NCBI RefSeq assembly: GCF_900156165.1
Contig: NZ_FTMY01000013.1
Coordinates: forward strand, 110,284 to 174,283
DNA from: Pseudacidovorax sp. RU35E
Lineage (GTDB): Bacteria; Pseudomonadota; Gammaproteobacteria; Burkholderiales; Burkholderiaceae_C
Direction: 5' to 3'
Length of the DNA: 64,000 nt
Position numbers and translations under genes: made by a program. The notes beneath the pieces are model-generated. The model was given only the letters and a program-made list of their open reading frames with translations, made no database searches and was not told the DNA's origin. Of this stretch, positions 31,864 to 41,217 are shown one piece after another. Each line of letters begins with the position of its first letter. Position 1 is the stretch's first letter.

Positions 31864-33015
31864 ATGAAGAACACCCTCGTCGCCCTGGCCTGCGGCGCCC
31901 TTGCCGGGGCCGCCTCGGCGCAATCGTCTGTCACCCTCTTCGGCACCATCGACACGGGCGTGAGCTACCAGTCGGCCACCGCCACCGATCCCACCACCGG
32001 CCTGACCACGCGCCAGAGCCGCACCAGCCTGGGCAACTCGGGCTACGGCAACAGCAGCCTGGGCCTGCGGGGCGTCGAGGATCTGGGGGGCGGCCTGGCC
32101 GCGAGCTTCTGGCTGGAGGCGCCACTGTCCACCGACGACGGCGGCAGCGGCGGGCTGTCGTTCACGCGTCGCTCGACGGTCAGCCTGTCGGGCGCCTTCG
32201 GCGAACTGCGCCTCGGCCGCGACCGCACCGCCAGTTCCCTGAACGACACGATCTTCGACCCCTTCGGGGGCAATGGTTCGGGCGCCAACCTGCTGGGCGC
32301 CGTGAGCCTCGCCGACACCGGCCTGGCGACCAACTACCTGCGCGCCAGCAACATGGTGAGCTACTTCCTGCCGGCCACGCTCGGTGGCTTCTACGGCAAT
32401 GTGCAGTACGCAGCGCACGAGAACGTGGACAGCAGCACCAGCCTCGCCGGCACCAGCGATGCCGGCCGCTACACCGGTGGGCGCTTCGGCTATGCCAACG
32501 GCCCGCTGGACATCGCACTGGCCAGCGGCCAGACCGTCGTGACCGACAACGGCAGCCTGACCCGCACCGTGCGTCGCAGCAACCTGGGCGCGAGCTACGA
32601 CTTCGGGCCGGTCAAGCTCTTCGGCGAACTCTCCAACGTGCGCGACCGCTCCGACACGGCGCTGGCCTCGCTCGGCAACAACTACAACGGCTACCTGATC
32701 GGCGCCACCGTGCCGGTGGGCCCGGGCCTGATCCGGGCGTCCTATGGCCAGGTGCGCTACGACGAAGGCGCGCTCGCGCCGCTCTACGGCGATGCGCCGC
32801 AGTCGCGCAAGCTGTCGCTGGGCTACGTGCACAACCTGTCCAAGCGCACGGCGCTGTACGCCACCGTGGCCCGCATCAGCAACCGCAACGACGGTGCCTA
32901 CACCGGCAGCCTCTCGGCGGCGGCCACCACCGGCTATGGCGCGGTGGGCGTGGGCTACAGCGGGCTGCCCAAGTCGTCCACGGGGTACGACTTCGGCATC
33001 CGCCACAACTTCTGA
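31864..33015 (+). CDS. outer-membrane porin (Omp32/Gram-negative porin type)
   Basis: A 383-residue trimeric porin. The signal peptide covers residues 1-19 (AASA before QSSVTLFG). The mature protein shows the typical alternating beta-strand pattern, the GLRGVEDLGGGLAASFWLE and GAFGELRLGRDRT segments, and a C-terminal Phe (RHNF) for outer-membrane insertion. GGAG lies upstream of the ATG. It is divergent from the lipoprotein gene and followed after 13 bp by the kinase-like gene, so transcription may continue into the two-component run. Confidence 0.95.
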   Translation: MKNTLVALACGALAGAASAQSSVTLFGTIDTGVSYQSATATDPTTGLTTRQSRTSLGNSGYGNSSLGLRGVEDLGGGLAASFWLEAPLSTDDGGSGGLSFTRRSTVSLSGAFGELRLGRDRTASSLNDTIFDPFGGNGSGANLLGAVSLADTGLATNYLRASNMVSYFLPATLGGFYGNVQYAAHENVDSSTSLAGTSDAGRYTGGRFGYANGPLDIALASGQTVVTDNGSLTRTVRRSNLGASYDFGPVKLFGELSNVRDRSDTALASLGNNYNGYLIGATVPVGPGLIRASYGQVRYDEGALAPLYGDAPQSRKLSLGYVHNLSKRTALYATVARISNRNDGAYTGSLSAAATTGYGAVGVGYSGLPKSSTGYDFGIRHNF

Positions 33016-33028
33016 CCGGGAGGCCGTC

Positions 33029-33571
33029 GTGAGCGCTGGATCCCGCACCGACACCACCGCCTGGCGCACCGCGCCTGCAAGCCTGCGTGCCGGCACACAG
33101 GCGGCCACTGCGACGGCCGACCTGCGCGCCGTGCTGGCCGCCATGGCGGCCGGGCCGCGCCTGGCGCCGGGCGTGTCCGTCGACTGGCAGTTGCCGGCCC
33201 AGGCCGTGTGGGTCGCCATGGCGCCGGGCGGCCTGGCACAGGCACTGGGCCGTCTGCTGGCGCTGGCCGCCCAACTGCTGGCGCCCGCGGGCGGCGTGCT
33301 GCGTGTCCACGCACGGGCCGAAGGCGCCACCGCCGCCGTGTCGGTGGTGGACGAACCCGCAGACCGGCAGGCGCCCGCGCTGGCCCGGCGCGTGCACGGC
33401 TTCTCGCAGGCCGTGCATCCCGAGCGCGACGCCGTGCTGCGGCCGCTGGCCGAATGCGCCCAGGCCATCGATGCCCACCGCGGCCGCCTCTATGCCGCCC
33501 CGTCGGCCTGGGGCGCGATGGGAGCCACGATGCGACTGCCCCTTGTGCCATCCGTGAAGGAGCAAGCCTGA
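33029..33571 (+). CDS. degenerate histidine-kinase-type ATPase (HATPase_c-like) protein, GTG start
   Basis: A 180-residue protein from the GTG at 33029, which has a clear GGAGG site. Residues about 70-175 resemble the HATPase_c domain of sensor kinases: an N-box-like LAQALGRLLALAAQLL, a VLRVHARAEGATAAVSVVDE strand pair, and a final IDAHRGRLYAAP...GATMRLPLV. The G1 box (normally DxGxG) reads DEPADRQ, and no dimerisation helix or phospho-acceptor His precedes it. It may be a decayed or non-catalytic kinase fragment. Its position between a porin and a complete kinase-regulator pair suggests a modulatory role. The family assignment is my inference. Confidence 0.55.
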   Translation: MSAGSRTDTTAWRTAPASLRAGTQAATATADLRAVLAAMAAGPRLAPGVSVDWQLPAQAVWVAMAPGGLAQALGRLLALAAQLLAPAGGVLRVHARAEGATAAVSVVDEPADRQAPALARRVHGFSQAVHPERDAVLRPLAECAQAIDAHRGRLYAAPSAWGAMGATMRLPLVPSVKEQA

Positions 33572-33807
33572 TGTCCCCCATGAAGCAACCGGGCCGTGGC
33601 CACCGCGCCCTGGGCCCGATCACAGCCTTCGTCGGCGTGTTCAGCGGCGTGTGGCTCAGCTGGAGCCCCTGCACCGCCGACCCGCACCCGAGCCACCAGG
33701 ATTTGTTTACCCTCGGCCCCATCGTCCAGCACGCCCCTCCACCCGGCGAGTTGCCCTGGCCCTTCCGACCATCGGCGCCGCCGACGGCAGCCCAATGCCC
33801 CGCCTGA
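33571..33807 (+). CDS. small hypothetical protein with one membrane segment
   Basis: A 78-residue frame starting on the last base of the preceding stop (TGATG) and overlapping the sensor-kinase start by 13 bp. AAGGAG (33557-33562) lies eight bases before the ATG. Residues about 14-32 (LGPITAFVGVFSGVWLSW) are hydrophobic; the rest is Pro-rich with no motif I know. It could be a small membrane partner of the kinase, a translational-coupling leader, or not a gene. The tight overlap on both sides and the good ribosome site are the only support. Confidence 0.4.
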   Translation: MSPMKQPGRGHRALGPITAFVGVFSGVWLSWSPCTADPHPSHQDLFTLGPIVQHAPPPGELPWPFRPSAPPTAAQCPA

Positions 33808-35345
33808 CGCTCACCCGCAAACTCTTCCTGGCCCTGGCCACCTTGCTGCTCACGCTGCTGGTGGCCTTCGCCGTTTCGTCGATGCTCTCGCTGCGCAGCG
33901 GGCTCGGCCCCTACGTTGCCGAGATCGAGATCCGCCGCCTGAGCTGGCTGACCGAGCGGCTGCAGCAGCACTACGTGGCCACCGGCAACTGGTCGCGGCT
34001 GCGCGGCAACGAGGACGCCTGGGTGCGGCTGCAACGGGGCGAAGTCGATCCGGCCTCGCTGGCCCCGCGCGAGCGGGAGCGCAACGGCTTCTGGGGCGGC
34101 CGCCCCCGCGGCGGCTGGATGCTGCCCTCCGGCGATGCGCAGGAGCCGCCCTCGCCGCTGGAGCCGGGCGGCCGCTTCGCGCCGCCCTGGTTCTTTCCGC
34201 GCGTCGGCGACGGCGGCCCGCCCGACCTGATCTTCAAGCGTCTGGCGGTGGTCGACAACAACGGCAAGCTGGTGGTGGGCGCGCAGGTCGACCCCGCCAC
34301 CGCAGCCCACCTGCCGATCCGCAGCGGCACGGTCATCATCGGCCAGCTCCTGCTGGCGCCGATGCAGGGCCTGGAGCACGAAGCCGACCGTGCCTTCCTG
34401 GCCCGGCATTCGGGCTTCATCGCCCTGGCCGGTGCGGTCGGGCTGGTGGCGGCCCTGCTGATCGCCGGGCTGGTCGGCCGGCGCTGGCTGGCACCCATCG
34501 ACGACCTCACGCAGGCAGCGCGCGCCGTGGCCCGCGGCCGGCTCGGCACCCGCGTGCGCGTGGAGGGCCAGGATGAGCTCGCGCTGCTGGGCCGCACCTT
34601 CAACACCATGGCCGACCGGCTGGACAAGGCCGAGTCGGGCCGCCGGGCCTGGCTGGCAGACGTGGCGCACGAGCTGCGCACGCCGCTGGCCGCCATGCGG
34701 GCCGAGATCGAGGCCATCCAGGACGGCGTGCGCAGCTTCGACGATCGCACCGCGCTGCGCCTGCACCGGCAGGTGATGCGCCTGACGCAGCTGGTGGACG
34801 ACCTGCGCCACAGCATGGACAGCCACGGCACCACGCTGCGCGAGCATGCCCCCACCTATCCGCTCACGCTGCTGCTGGAGGCCCTGGCCGCCACGCGCGA
34901 CCGCTTCGTGCAGGCCGACCTCACGGTCGAGGCCGACGGCCTGCAGCGCCTGGCCGATGAGCGCGTGCCGCGCGTGCTGGGCGAGGCCCGCAAGCTCAGC
35001 CAGGTGTGGATCAACCTGCTGGAGAACACGCTCGCCTACACCGACGCCGGCGGCCGCCTCGTGATCGAGGCCCGCATCGAACGTCAGGCCGGCAACCCGG
35101 TGCTGGTGGTGCAGTTGGACGACAGCGTGCCCGGCGTCGCCGAGGACGAGCTGCCGCGCCTGTTCGAGCGCCTGTTCCGCGCCGAGGCCTCGCGCAACCG
35201 CGCGCTGGGCGGCTCGGGCCTGGGCCTGGCCATCTGCCGTGCCATCGTCGACGCCCATGGCGGCGACATCGATGCGCAGGCTTCGCCGTTGGGCGGGCTG
35301 CGCGTCGTCATCACCCTTCCGCTTTCCGAGACCGAGACGCCATGA
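33795..35345 (+). CDS. sensor histidine kinase (BaeS-like)
   Basis: A 516-residue membrane kinase. TM1 is about residues 9-32 and TM2 about 205-228, enclosing a periplasmic sensor part with an Arg/Gly/Pro-rich stretch. A HAMP domain follows (RRWLAPIDDLTQAARAVARG). The H-box DVAHELRTPLAAM carries the phospho-accepting His near residue 292, and the ATPase domain has N-box WINLLENTLAY and G2 box GGSGLGLAI. The G1 box reads LDDSVPG. The ATG at 33795 puts TM1 at the N terminus. It overlaps its response-regulator gene as ATGA. A BaeS-type envelope stress role is inferred from similarity only. Confidence 0.92.
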   Translation: MPRLTLTRKLFLALATLLLTLLVAFAVSSMLSLRSGLGPYVAEIEIRRLSWLTERLQQHYVATGNWSRLRGNEDAWVRLQRGEVDPASLAPRERERNGFWGGRPRGGWMLPSGDAQEPPSPLEPGGRFAPPWFFPRVGDGGPPDLIFKRLAVVDNNGKLVVGAQVDPATAAHLPIRSGTVIIGQLLLAPMQGLEHEADRAFLARHSGFIALAGAVGLVAALLIAGLVGRRWLAPIDDLTQAARAVARGRLGTRVRVEGQDELALLGRTFNTMADRLDKAESGRRAWLADVAHELRTPLAAMRAEIEAIQDGVRSFDDRTALRLHRQVMRLTQLVDDLRHSMDSHGTTLREHAPTYPLTLLLEALAATRDRFVQADLTVEADGLQRLADERVPRVLGEARKLSQVWINLLENTLAYTDAGGRLVIEARIERQAGNPVLVVQLDDSVPGVAEDELPRLFERLFRAEASRNRALGGSGLGLAICRAIVDAHGGDIDAQASPLGGLRVVITLPLSETETP

Positions 35346-36034
35346 CCCGAATCCTCATCGTCGAAGACGAGACCGACATCGCCGACGTGCTGCGCGACTA
35401 CCTGCGCCGCGAGGGCCACCAGACCGACCATGTGGCCGACGGCCGCGCGGCCCTGCGCTACATGCTGGAGACGCCGCCCGACCTCACGCTGCTGGACGTG
35501 ATGCTGCCCGGCCTGGATGGCCTGTCGGTGCTGCAGCAGGCACGGGCGCACACGCAGCATCCGGTGATCATGCTCACGGCGCGCACGGAGGAGGTGGACC
35601 GCCTGCTGGGCCTGGCCCACGGTGCGGACGACTATGTCTGCAAGCCCTTCTCGCCGCGCGAGGTGGTGGCGCGCGTGGCCGCGGTGCTGCGCCGCACGCG
35701 TGCCCCGCAGGAAGTCACTGCCGCCGCACACGGCATCGAGCTGGACGAGAGCTGCTGGCATGCGGCCCTGGGCGGGCAGTCGCTCAACCTCACGCGGCGC
35801 GAGTTCTCGCTGCTGCGCGTGCTGGCCAGGCAGCCGGGCCGCATCTTCTCGCGCGCCCGGCTGCTGGAACTGGCCTACGAGGACGATGTGGACGTCACCG
35901 AACGCGCCATCGACAGCCATGTGAAGAACCTGCGCCGCAAGCTGTCGCAGGCCGCGCCCGAGCACGAATGGATCCGCTCGGTCTACGGCGTCGGCTTCTC
36001 CTTCGAACCGCCGCCCGCCGCACCCGCGCGTTGA
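35342..36034 (+). CDS. OmpR-family response regulator (BaeR-like)
   Basis: A 230-residue regulator. The receiver domain has the acidic pair ED (residues 9-10), phospho-acceptor Asp52 in LLDVMLPG and Lys in KPFSPRE. The winged-helix output domain contains LTRREFSLLRVLARQPGRIFSRARLLE and the recognition part AIDSHVKNLRRKL. The start overlaps the kinase stop as ATGA, so the two are a cognate pair. No target sites could be recognised. Confidence 0.95.
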   Translation: MTRILIVEDETDIADVLRDYLRREGHQTDHVADGRAALRYMLETPPDLTLLDVMLPGLDGLSVLQQARAHTQHPVIMLTARTEEVDRLLGLAHGADDYVCKPFSPREVVARVAAVLRRTRAPQEVTAAAHGIELDESCWHAALGGQSLNLTRREFSLLRVLARQPGRIFSRARLLELAYEDDVDVTERAIDSHVKNLRRKLSQAAPEHEWIRSVYGVGFSFEPPPAAPAR

Positions 36035-36146
36035 ATCCTGCGCGGGCCGACGATCGCAGCAGCCGCCGGGCGGCCCCGCGCCAGCACCGGACAAGCGACC
36101 GGCGGCCGACGGCCCGCCGCGCGCCTGGGGCACACTCCGGGCCCCG

Positions 36147-39100
36147 ATGCGTGCCGCCTTCCTGATCGCCCCCGCCACCCTCACCCGCCACCTGCCCGCC
36201 GCCACCTACGAACGCGGCCTGGACACCTACCGGCGCCAGCAGGTGCTCGACTACACCCTCAGCCCCGCCAGCCGCAGCGAATGGCGCATCGAGGGCGAGG
36301 TGCAGGGCAGCGAGCGCCAGCCCCACGAATGCAGCGTGCTGCTGGAGCTGGACGCCGAGGGCCGCATCGCCGCCTTCGGCAGCGACTGCAGCTGCGCCGT
36401 GGGCAGCCGCTGCCGCCATGCGGTGGCCCTGACGCTCAAGGCCGCCTACAAGAGCGGCACCGTGCAGGGCGCCGAACCGCCGTCGCCACGCCGGCCCGAT
36501 GCCGCGCCACCGCCGCCCGGCGCCGCGCCGCTGCTCGGCCTGTTCGACGACGTACTGCCGCCGCCCGCCCCGGCACCGGACGGCGACCTGCCGCTGTACC
36601 TGCTGCAGGAAAGCCGTCGCAGCCCGCGCGAGCCCGCACGGCCACTGCTCGCCTGGCGCCTGGCCCGGCCGCTCAAGCGCGGCGGCTGGGGTCGGGTGCG
36701 TGCACCCGACGCCGACACCATGGTCCGCCTGGGGCAGCCCGGCAGCCCCCTGTCCGCGGCCGATCGCGACTGCCTGGCCCGCATCGGCCGGCTCGGCGGC
36801 GCCTTCTACCTGCACAGCGCCAGCGGCCTGTTGCAGGGCGCCGAGGCCGCGCCCGCGCTGGAGGCCGCGGCCCGCACCGGCCGCCTCTTCGCCGCCGATG
36901 CGGAAGGCCGGCCGCATGGCGCACCGCTGCGCTGGGGCCCGCCGCGCGACCTCGCGTGGCACTGGTCACCGACCCGCCTGGGCGACGCGCCCGCCTGGGC
37001 CCTGCAGGCCGCCCTGGCCGAGCCGGGCGAGGGCCGCTGTCTCTATGCCGCGTTGCCGCCGCTGTACCTGGACCGCGGCGCGCAGGAATGCGGCCCGGTG
37101 CACGCCGGCGCGATCACCCCCGAGCAGCTCACCCAACTGCTGACCGCCGGGCCGCTGCCGCAGTTCGTCTTCGACGACCCCGACGCCGACCTGCTGCCCC
37201 GCCGCCTGGGCCTGCCCCTGCCTGCCGCCGGCGCCGGTGCCCAGACCTGGCCAACCACCGCGCCCCAGCCCTGCCTGCGCCTGCGTCCGGTGCCGGCCGG
37301 CGAACGCGCCGCACGCGGCCTGCTGTGCGCGCTGCTGGACTTCGACTACGGCGGCCCGCGCGGCCATTGGCCCGAGGGCCAGCCGCAGGTGCTGGCTGAG
37401 CACGAGGGTCGCCCCGTGCTGCTGCAGCGCGACCTGGGCGCCGAGCTGCACGCCCGCCATCGGCTCCAGGCCCTGGGCCTGACGGCCGATGCGCTGGGCC
37501 GCTGGCACCTCGGATTCGCCGCCACCTGGCTGGACTGGGCCGCGGCCGGCTGGGCGCCCCTGGTGCAGGCCGGCTTCCGCGTCGAGCCCGACGCCGTGCT
37601 GCGCGGCCTGGGCGAGCCGCCGCAGCGGCTGGAGCTGCGCATCGTCGAGCCCACGGCCGCCGAGGCGGCAGACGGCGGGCAGGCCGCCGCCACGGCCGAC
37701 GGAGAACACACGGCCTCGCCCTGGTTCGACCTGTCGCTGGGCATCGAGATCGACGGCGAGCGGCACAACGTGCTGCCCTGGCTGCCCGGCCTGCTGGCGC
37801 AGGTCGAGCCCGGCCCCGACGGCCCGCAACTGCCCGAATGGCTGTGGCGCGAGCAGGCGGATGGCCGGTGGCTGCGGCTGCCCTCGGCCCCGCTCGCGCC
37901 CTGGTTGCAGGCCCTGCTCGACCTGGTCGCCGAACGCCCGCCGCAGGACTGGCAGGCCCCCGAAACCCTGCGCCTGACGCCGGTGGAGGCCCTGCGCATC
38001 GGCGCCACGCTGGGCGACGGCGTGGTGTGGGAAGGCGCCGACCGCCTGCGCGAGCTGCTGCGCCAGCTGGGTGGCGACGGCGCCCTGCCGACCGTGGCCC
38101 CGCCAGCCGGCCTGCAGGCTTCGCTGCGCCCGTACCAGCAGCAGGGCCTGGACTGGCTGCAGTTCCTGCGCCGCCATCGGCTCGGCGGCATCCTGGCCGA
38201 CGACATGGGCCTGGGCAAGACGCTGCAAACCCTGGCGCACCTGCTGCGCGAAAAGGAAGACGGCCGGCTGGACCGGCCCTGCCTCGTGCTCGCCCCACTC
38301 AGCCTGCTGGGCAACTGGCGGCGCGAGGCCGCGCGCTTCGCGCCCGCGCTGCGCACCGCCGTGTGGCACGGGCCGCAGCGCCATGGCCGCGGCGGCTTCG
38401 GCGGCACCGACCTGGTCATCGCGCCCTATTCGCTGCTGCCGCGCGACCGTGTCTTCTGGCAGAAGCAGGCCTGGCATGTGGTGGTGCTGGACGAGGCGCA
38501 GCAGATCAAGAACGCCGATTCGCAGGTGGCCCAGGTCGCCGCCAGCCTGGAGGCGCGCCAGCGCGTGGCCCTGTCGGGCACGCCGCTGGAGAACCACCTG
38601 GGCGAACTCTGGAGCCTGTTCCACTTCCTCATGCCCGGCTTCCTGGGCAGCCAGGCGCGCTTTCGCGAAGTGTTCCGCACGCCCATCGAGCGGCATGGCG
38701 ACAGCGCCTGCCTGGCGCAGCTGCGCAAGCGCGTCACGCCCTTCCTGCTGCGGCGGACCAAGCAGAACGTGGCCAAGGAGCTGCCCGACAAGATCGAGAC
38801 CCTGAGCGCCGTCACGCTCGAAGGCCCGCAGGCCGACCTGTACGAAACCATCCGCCTGGCCACCGAGCGCCAGGTGCGCGAGTCGCTGGCCGAGCGCGGG
38901 CTGGCGCGATCGCAGATCCAGGTGCTCGATGCGCTGCTCAAGCTGCGGCAGGTGTGCTGCGACCCGCGCCTGGTCAAGTCGCTGCCGGCCGCGCAGCAGG
39001 TGCGCCAGTCGGCCAAGCTCGAATGGCTGATGGACGTGCTGCCCGAGATGCTGGAGGAAGGCCGGCGCGTGCTGCTGTTCTCGCAGTTCACCAGCATGCT

Positions 39101-39527
39101 GGCGCTGATCGAGTCGGCCCTGCGCGAGCGCGGCCTGCGCTGGACCACGCTCACCGGCCAGACCACCGACCGCGAGGCGGCCATCGCCCGCTTCACCCGC
39201 GGCGACGTGCCGCTCTTCCTCATCAGCCTGAAGGCCGGCGGCGCGGGCCTGAACCTGCCCGAGGCCGACACCGTCATCCACTACGACCCGTGGTGGAACC
39301 CCGCCGTCGAGGCCCAGGCCACGGCCCGTGCGCACCGCATCGGCCAGCAGCGGCAGGTGATGGTCTACAAGCTGGTGGCCGAAGGCACCATCGAGGAACG
39401 CATCCTGGCCATGCAGGCCCGCAAGGCGGCGCTGTCGCAGGGCCTGCTCGAAGGCGGCGCCAGCGGCGACCGGCTGCTGTTCACCGAGGACGACGTGGCC
39501 TTGCTGCTGCGGCCATTGGGTAGCTGA
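36147..39527 (+). CDS. SNF2-family helicase with N-terminal SWIM zinc finger
   Basis: A 1126-residue protein. The SWIM finger is at residues 81-91 (C81, C83, C89, H91 in CSCAVGSRCRH). A long middle region follows, then an SNF2 core from about residue 650: Walker A DDMGLGKT, DEAQ box VVLDEAQQIKN, LSGTPLENHL, and the C-terminal motor with LLFSQFTSML, KAGGAGLNLPEADTVIH and the Arg-finger motif ARAHRIGQ. Related proteins (HepA-like, SWIM-SNF2) are dsDNA translocases of poorly known function in bacteria. It stands alone, 112 bp after the response regulator, with no restriction or defence genes beside it. Confidence 0.92.
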   Translation: MRAAFLIAPATLTRHLPAATYERGLDTYRRQQVLDYTLSPASRSEWRIEGEVQGSERQPHECSVLLELDAEGRIAAFGSDCSCAVGSRCRHAVALTLKAAYKSGTVQGAEPPSPRRPDAAPPPPGAAPLLGLFDDVLPPPAPAPDGDLPLYLLQESRRSPREPARPLLAWRLARPLKRGGWGRVRAPDADTMVRLGQPGSPLSAADRDCLARIGRLGGAFYLHSASGLLQGAEAAPALEAAARTGRLFAADAEGRPHGAPLRWGPPRDLAWHWSPTRLGDAPAWALQAALAEPGEGRCLYAALPPLYLDRGAQECGPVHAGAITPEQLTQLLTAGPLPQFVFDDPDADLLPRRLGLPLPAAGAGAQTWPTTAPQPCLRLRPVPAGERAARGLLCALLDFDYGGPRGHWPEGQPQVLAEHEGRPVLLQRDLGAELHARHRLQALGLTADALGRWHLGFAATWLDWAAAGWAPLVQAGFRVEPDAVLRGLGEPPQRLELRIVEPTAAEAADGGQAAATADGEHTASPWFDLSLGIEIDGERHNVLPWLPGLLAQVEPGPDGPQLPEWLWREQADGRWLRLPSAPLAPWLQALLDLVAERPPQDWQAPETLRLTPVEALRIGATLGDGVVWEGADRLRELLRQLGGDGALPTVAPPAGLQASLRPYQQQGLDWLQFLRRHRLGGILADDMGLGKTLQTLAHLLREKEDGRLDRPCLVLAPLSLLGNWRREAARFAPALRTAVWHGPQRHGRGGFGGTDLVIAPYSLLPRDRVFWQKQAWHVVVLDEAQQIKNADSQVAQVAASLEARQRVALSGTPLENHLGELWSLFHFLMPGFLGSQARFREVFRTPIERHGDSACLAQLRKRVTPFLLRRTKQNVAKELPDKIETLSAVTLEGPQADLYETIRLATERQVRESLAERGLARSQIQVLDALLKLRQVCCDPRLVKSLPAAQQVRQSAKLEWLMDVLPEMLEEGRRVLLFSQFTSMLALIESALRERGLRWTTLTGQTTDREAAIARFTRGDVPLFLISLKAGGAGLNLPEADTVIHYDPWWNPAVEAQATARAHRIGQQRQVMVYKLVAEGTIEERILAMQARKAALSQGLLEGGASGDRLLFTEDDVALLLRPLGS

Positions 39528-39629
39528 AGCGCAGTCTGGCGGGCAAGCAGGCGACAGCCCGCACAAAGCTGCGCCGCTATGCTGACTGGCAGAACGGCCG
39601 CAGCCGGCCGCGCACTCAGGAGACGCTTC

Positions 39630-41186
39630 ATGACCGCCCAGCAATTCGTGGCCGAGCACGCCTTCGGCACCGTGTCCGACCTCATCCGCGCGCATGCCCG
39701 CGAGCGGCCCGGCCGGCCGGCCCTGGCCGATGCGCACGGTCAGCTCGACTACGCCGCGCTCGATGCCCGCATGGACCGCATCACTGCCGCCCTCCAGCGC
39801 GACGGGCTGGGCGTGGGCGATGCCATCGCCGTCTGCGCCAATGCCTCGGTGGACTACGCCTGCGTCTTCCTCGGCGCCCTGCGCGCGGGCGTGGCGGTGG
39901 CGCCGCTCGCCCCCGGCAGCGCGCCCGACAGCCTGGCGCGCATGGTGCGCGATGCCGATGCCCGACTGGTGTTCGTCGACGCCGTCGGCGACGCGGCCAT
40001 GGGGGGTGCGGGCGAGCCCGCCGCGCCGCGCATCGCGCTGCAGGGCGAGGTGGCCGGTGCCCGGCCGCTGGCAGACTGGCTCGCCCCCGAAGGCGCCACG
40101 CCACGGCCGGCCGAGGTGCAGCCCGCCACGCCCTTCAACATCATCTATTCCTCGGGCACCACCGGCGAGCCCAAGGGCATCGTGCAGGGCCACGGCATGC
40201 GCTGGGCCCACATCCAGCGCGGTGCGGTCTATGGCTACGGGCCGGAGTCGGTCACGCTGCTGTCCACGCCGCTCTACTCCAACACCACGCTGGTGGTGTT
40301 CTTTCCGACGCTGGCCTTCGGCGGCTGCGTGTGGCTGATGCCGAAGTTCGACGCCGGCCAGTACCTGCAGCTCGCCGAGCGCGAAGGCGTGACGCACACC
40401 ATGCTGGTGCCGGTGCAGTACCAGCGGCTGATGGCGCACCCCGACTTCGATCGCCACGACCTGTCGCGCTTCCAGGCCAAGTTCTGCACCAGTGCGCCCT
40501 TTCGCGCCGAGCTCAAGGCCGACGTGCTGGCACGCTGGCCCGGCGGGCTGATCGAGTTCTACGGCATGACCGAGGGCGGCGGCACCTGCATCCTGGAGGC
40601 GCATGCGCACCCCGACAAGCTGCACACCGTCGGCTGCGCGGCGCCGGGCAGCGACATCCGCCTGATCGACGACGACGGCCGCGAGGTGCCCGCGGGCGAG
40701 GCCGGCGAGGTGGTGGGCCATTCGGCGGGCATGATGGTCGGCTACCACAAGCAGCCCGCCAAGACGCGCGAGGCCGAATGGTTCGCGCCGGACGGCAAGC
40801 GCTTCATCCGCACTGGCGACGTGGGTCGCTTCGACGCGGACGGCTTCCTCACGCTGTTCGATCGCAAGAAGGACATGGTCATCAGCGGCGGCTTCAACCT
40901 CTACCCCAGCGACCTGGAGGCCGTACTGCGCCGCCACCCGGCGGTGGCCGATTGCTCGGTGATCGGCATTCCCTCGGAGCAATGGGGCGAGACGCCGGTG
41001 GCCTATGTGGTGCACCGGCCCGGCGACACCACCGCGCCCGAGACCATCCGCGAATGGGCCAACGAGCAGCTGGGCAAGACCCAGCGCCTGGCCGGCCTGC
41101 GCTTCATCGACGAGCTGCCCCGCAGCGCCATCGGCAAGGTGCTCAAGCGGGAACTGCGGGAGCGCTGGGCCGCCGAGCGCGGCTGA
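39630..41186 (+). CDS. AMP-dependent acyl/aryl-CoA synthetase family enzyme
   Basis: A 518-residue member of the ANL superfamily, which activates carboxylates as acyl-adenylates and then CoA esters. The P-loop YSSGTTGEPKG lies near residue 175, with FYGMTEGGG for adenine binding, RTGDVGRFDADGFLTLFDRKKD with the hinge Asp, and the catalytic lysine in RSAIGKVLKREL. AGGAG is six bases before the ATG. The substrate (fatty, aromatic or other acid) cannot be decided. It is followed after 31 bp by an AraC-type gene that may control it. Confidence 0.88.
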   Translation: MTAQQFVAEHAFGTVSDLIRAHARERPGRPALADAHGQLDYAALDARMDRITAALQRDGLGVGDAIAVCANASVDYACVFLGALRAGVAVAPLAPGSAPDSLARMVRDADARLVFVDAVGDAAMGGAGEPAAPRIALQGEVAGARPLADWLAPEGATPRPAEVQPATPFNIIYSSGTTGEPKGIVQGHGMRWAHIQRGAVYGYGPESVTLLSTPLYSNTTLVVFFPTLAFGGCVWLMPKFDAGQYLQLAEREGVTHTMLVPVQYQRLMAHPDFDRHDLSRFQAKFCTSAPFRAELKADVLARWPGGLIEFYGMTEGGGTCILEAHAHPDKLHTVGCAAPGSDIRLIDDDGREVPAGEAGEVVGHSAGMMVGYHKQPAKTREAEWFAPDGKRFIRTGDVGRFDADGFLTLFDRKKDMVISGGFNLYPSDLEAVLRRHPAVADCSVIGIPSEQWGETPVAYVVHRPGDTTAPETIREWANEQLGKTQRLAGLRFIDELPRSAIGKVLKRELRERWAAERG

Positions 41187-41217
41187 GTCGCGCGCTCGCG
41201 GCCTGGACAATCGGGCC

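Noticed and set aside
36147..39527. SNF2 helicase as part of a phage-defence island
   Set aside because: No nuclease, methylase, integrase or other defence gene is within reach, and the surrounding genes are ordinary metabolism and regulation.
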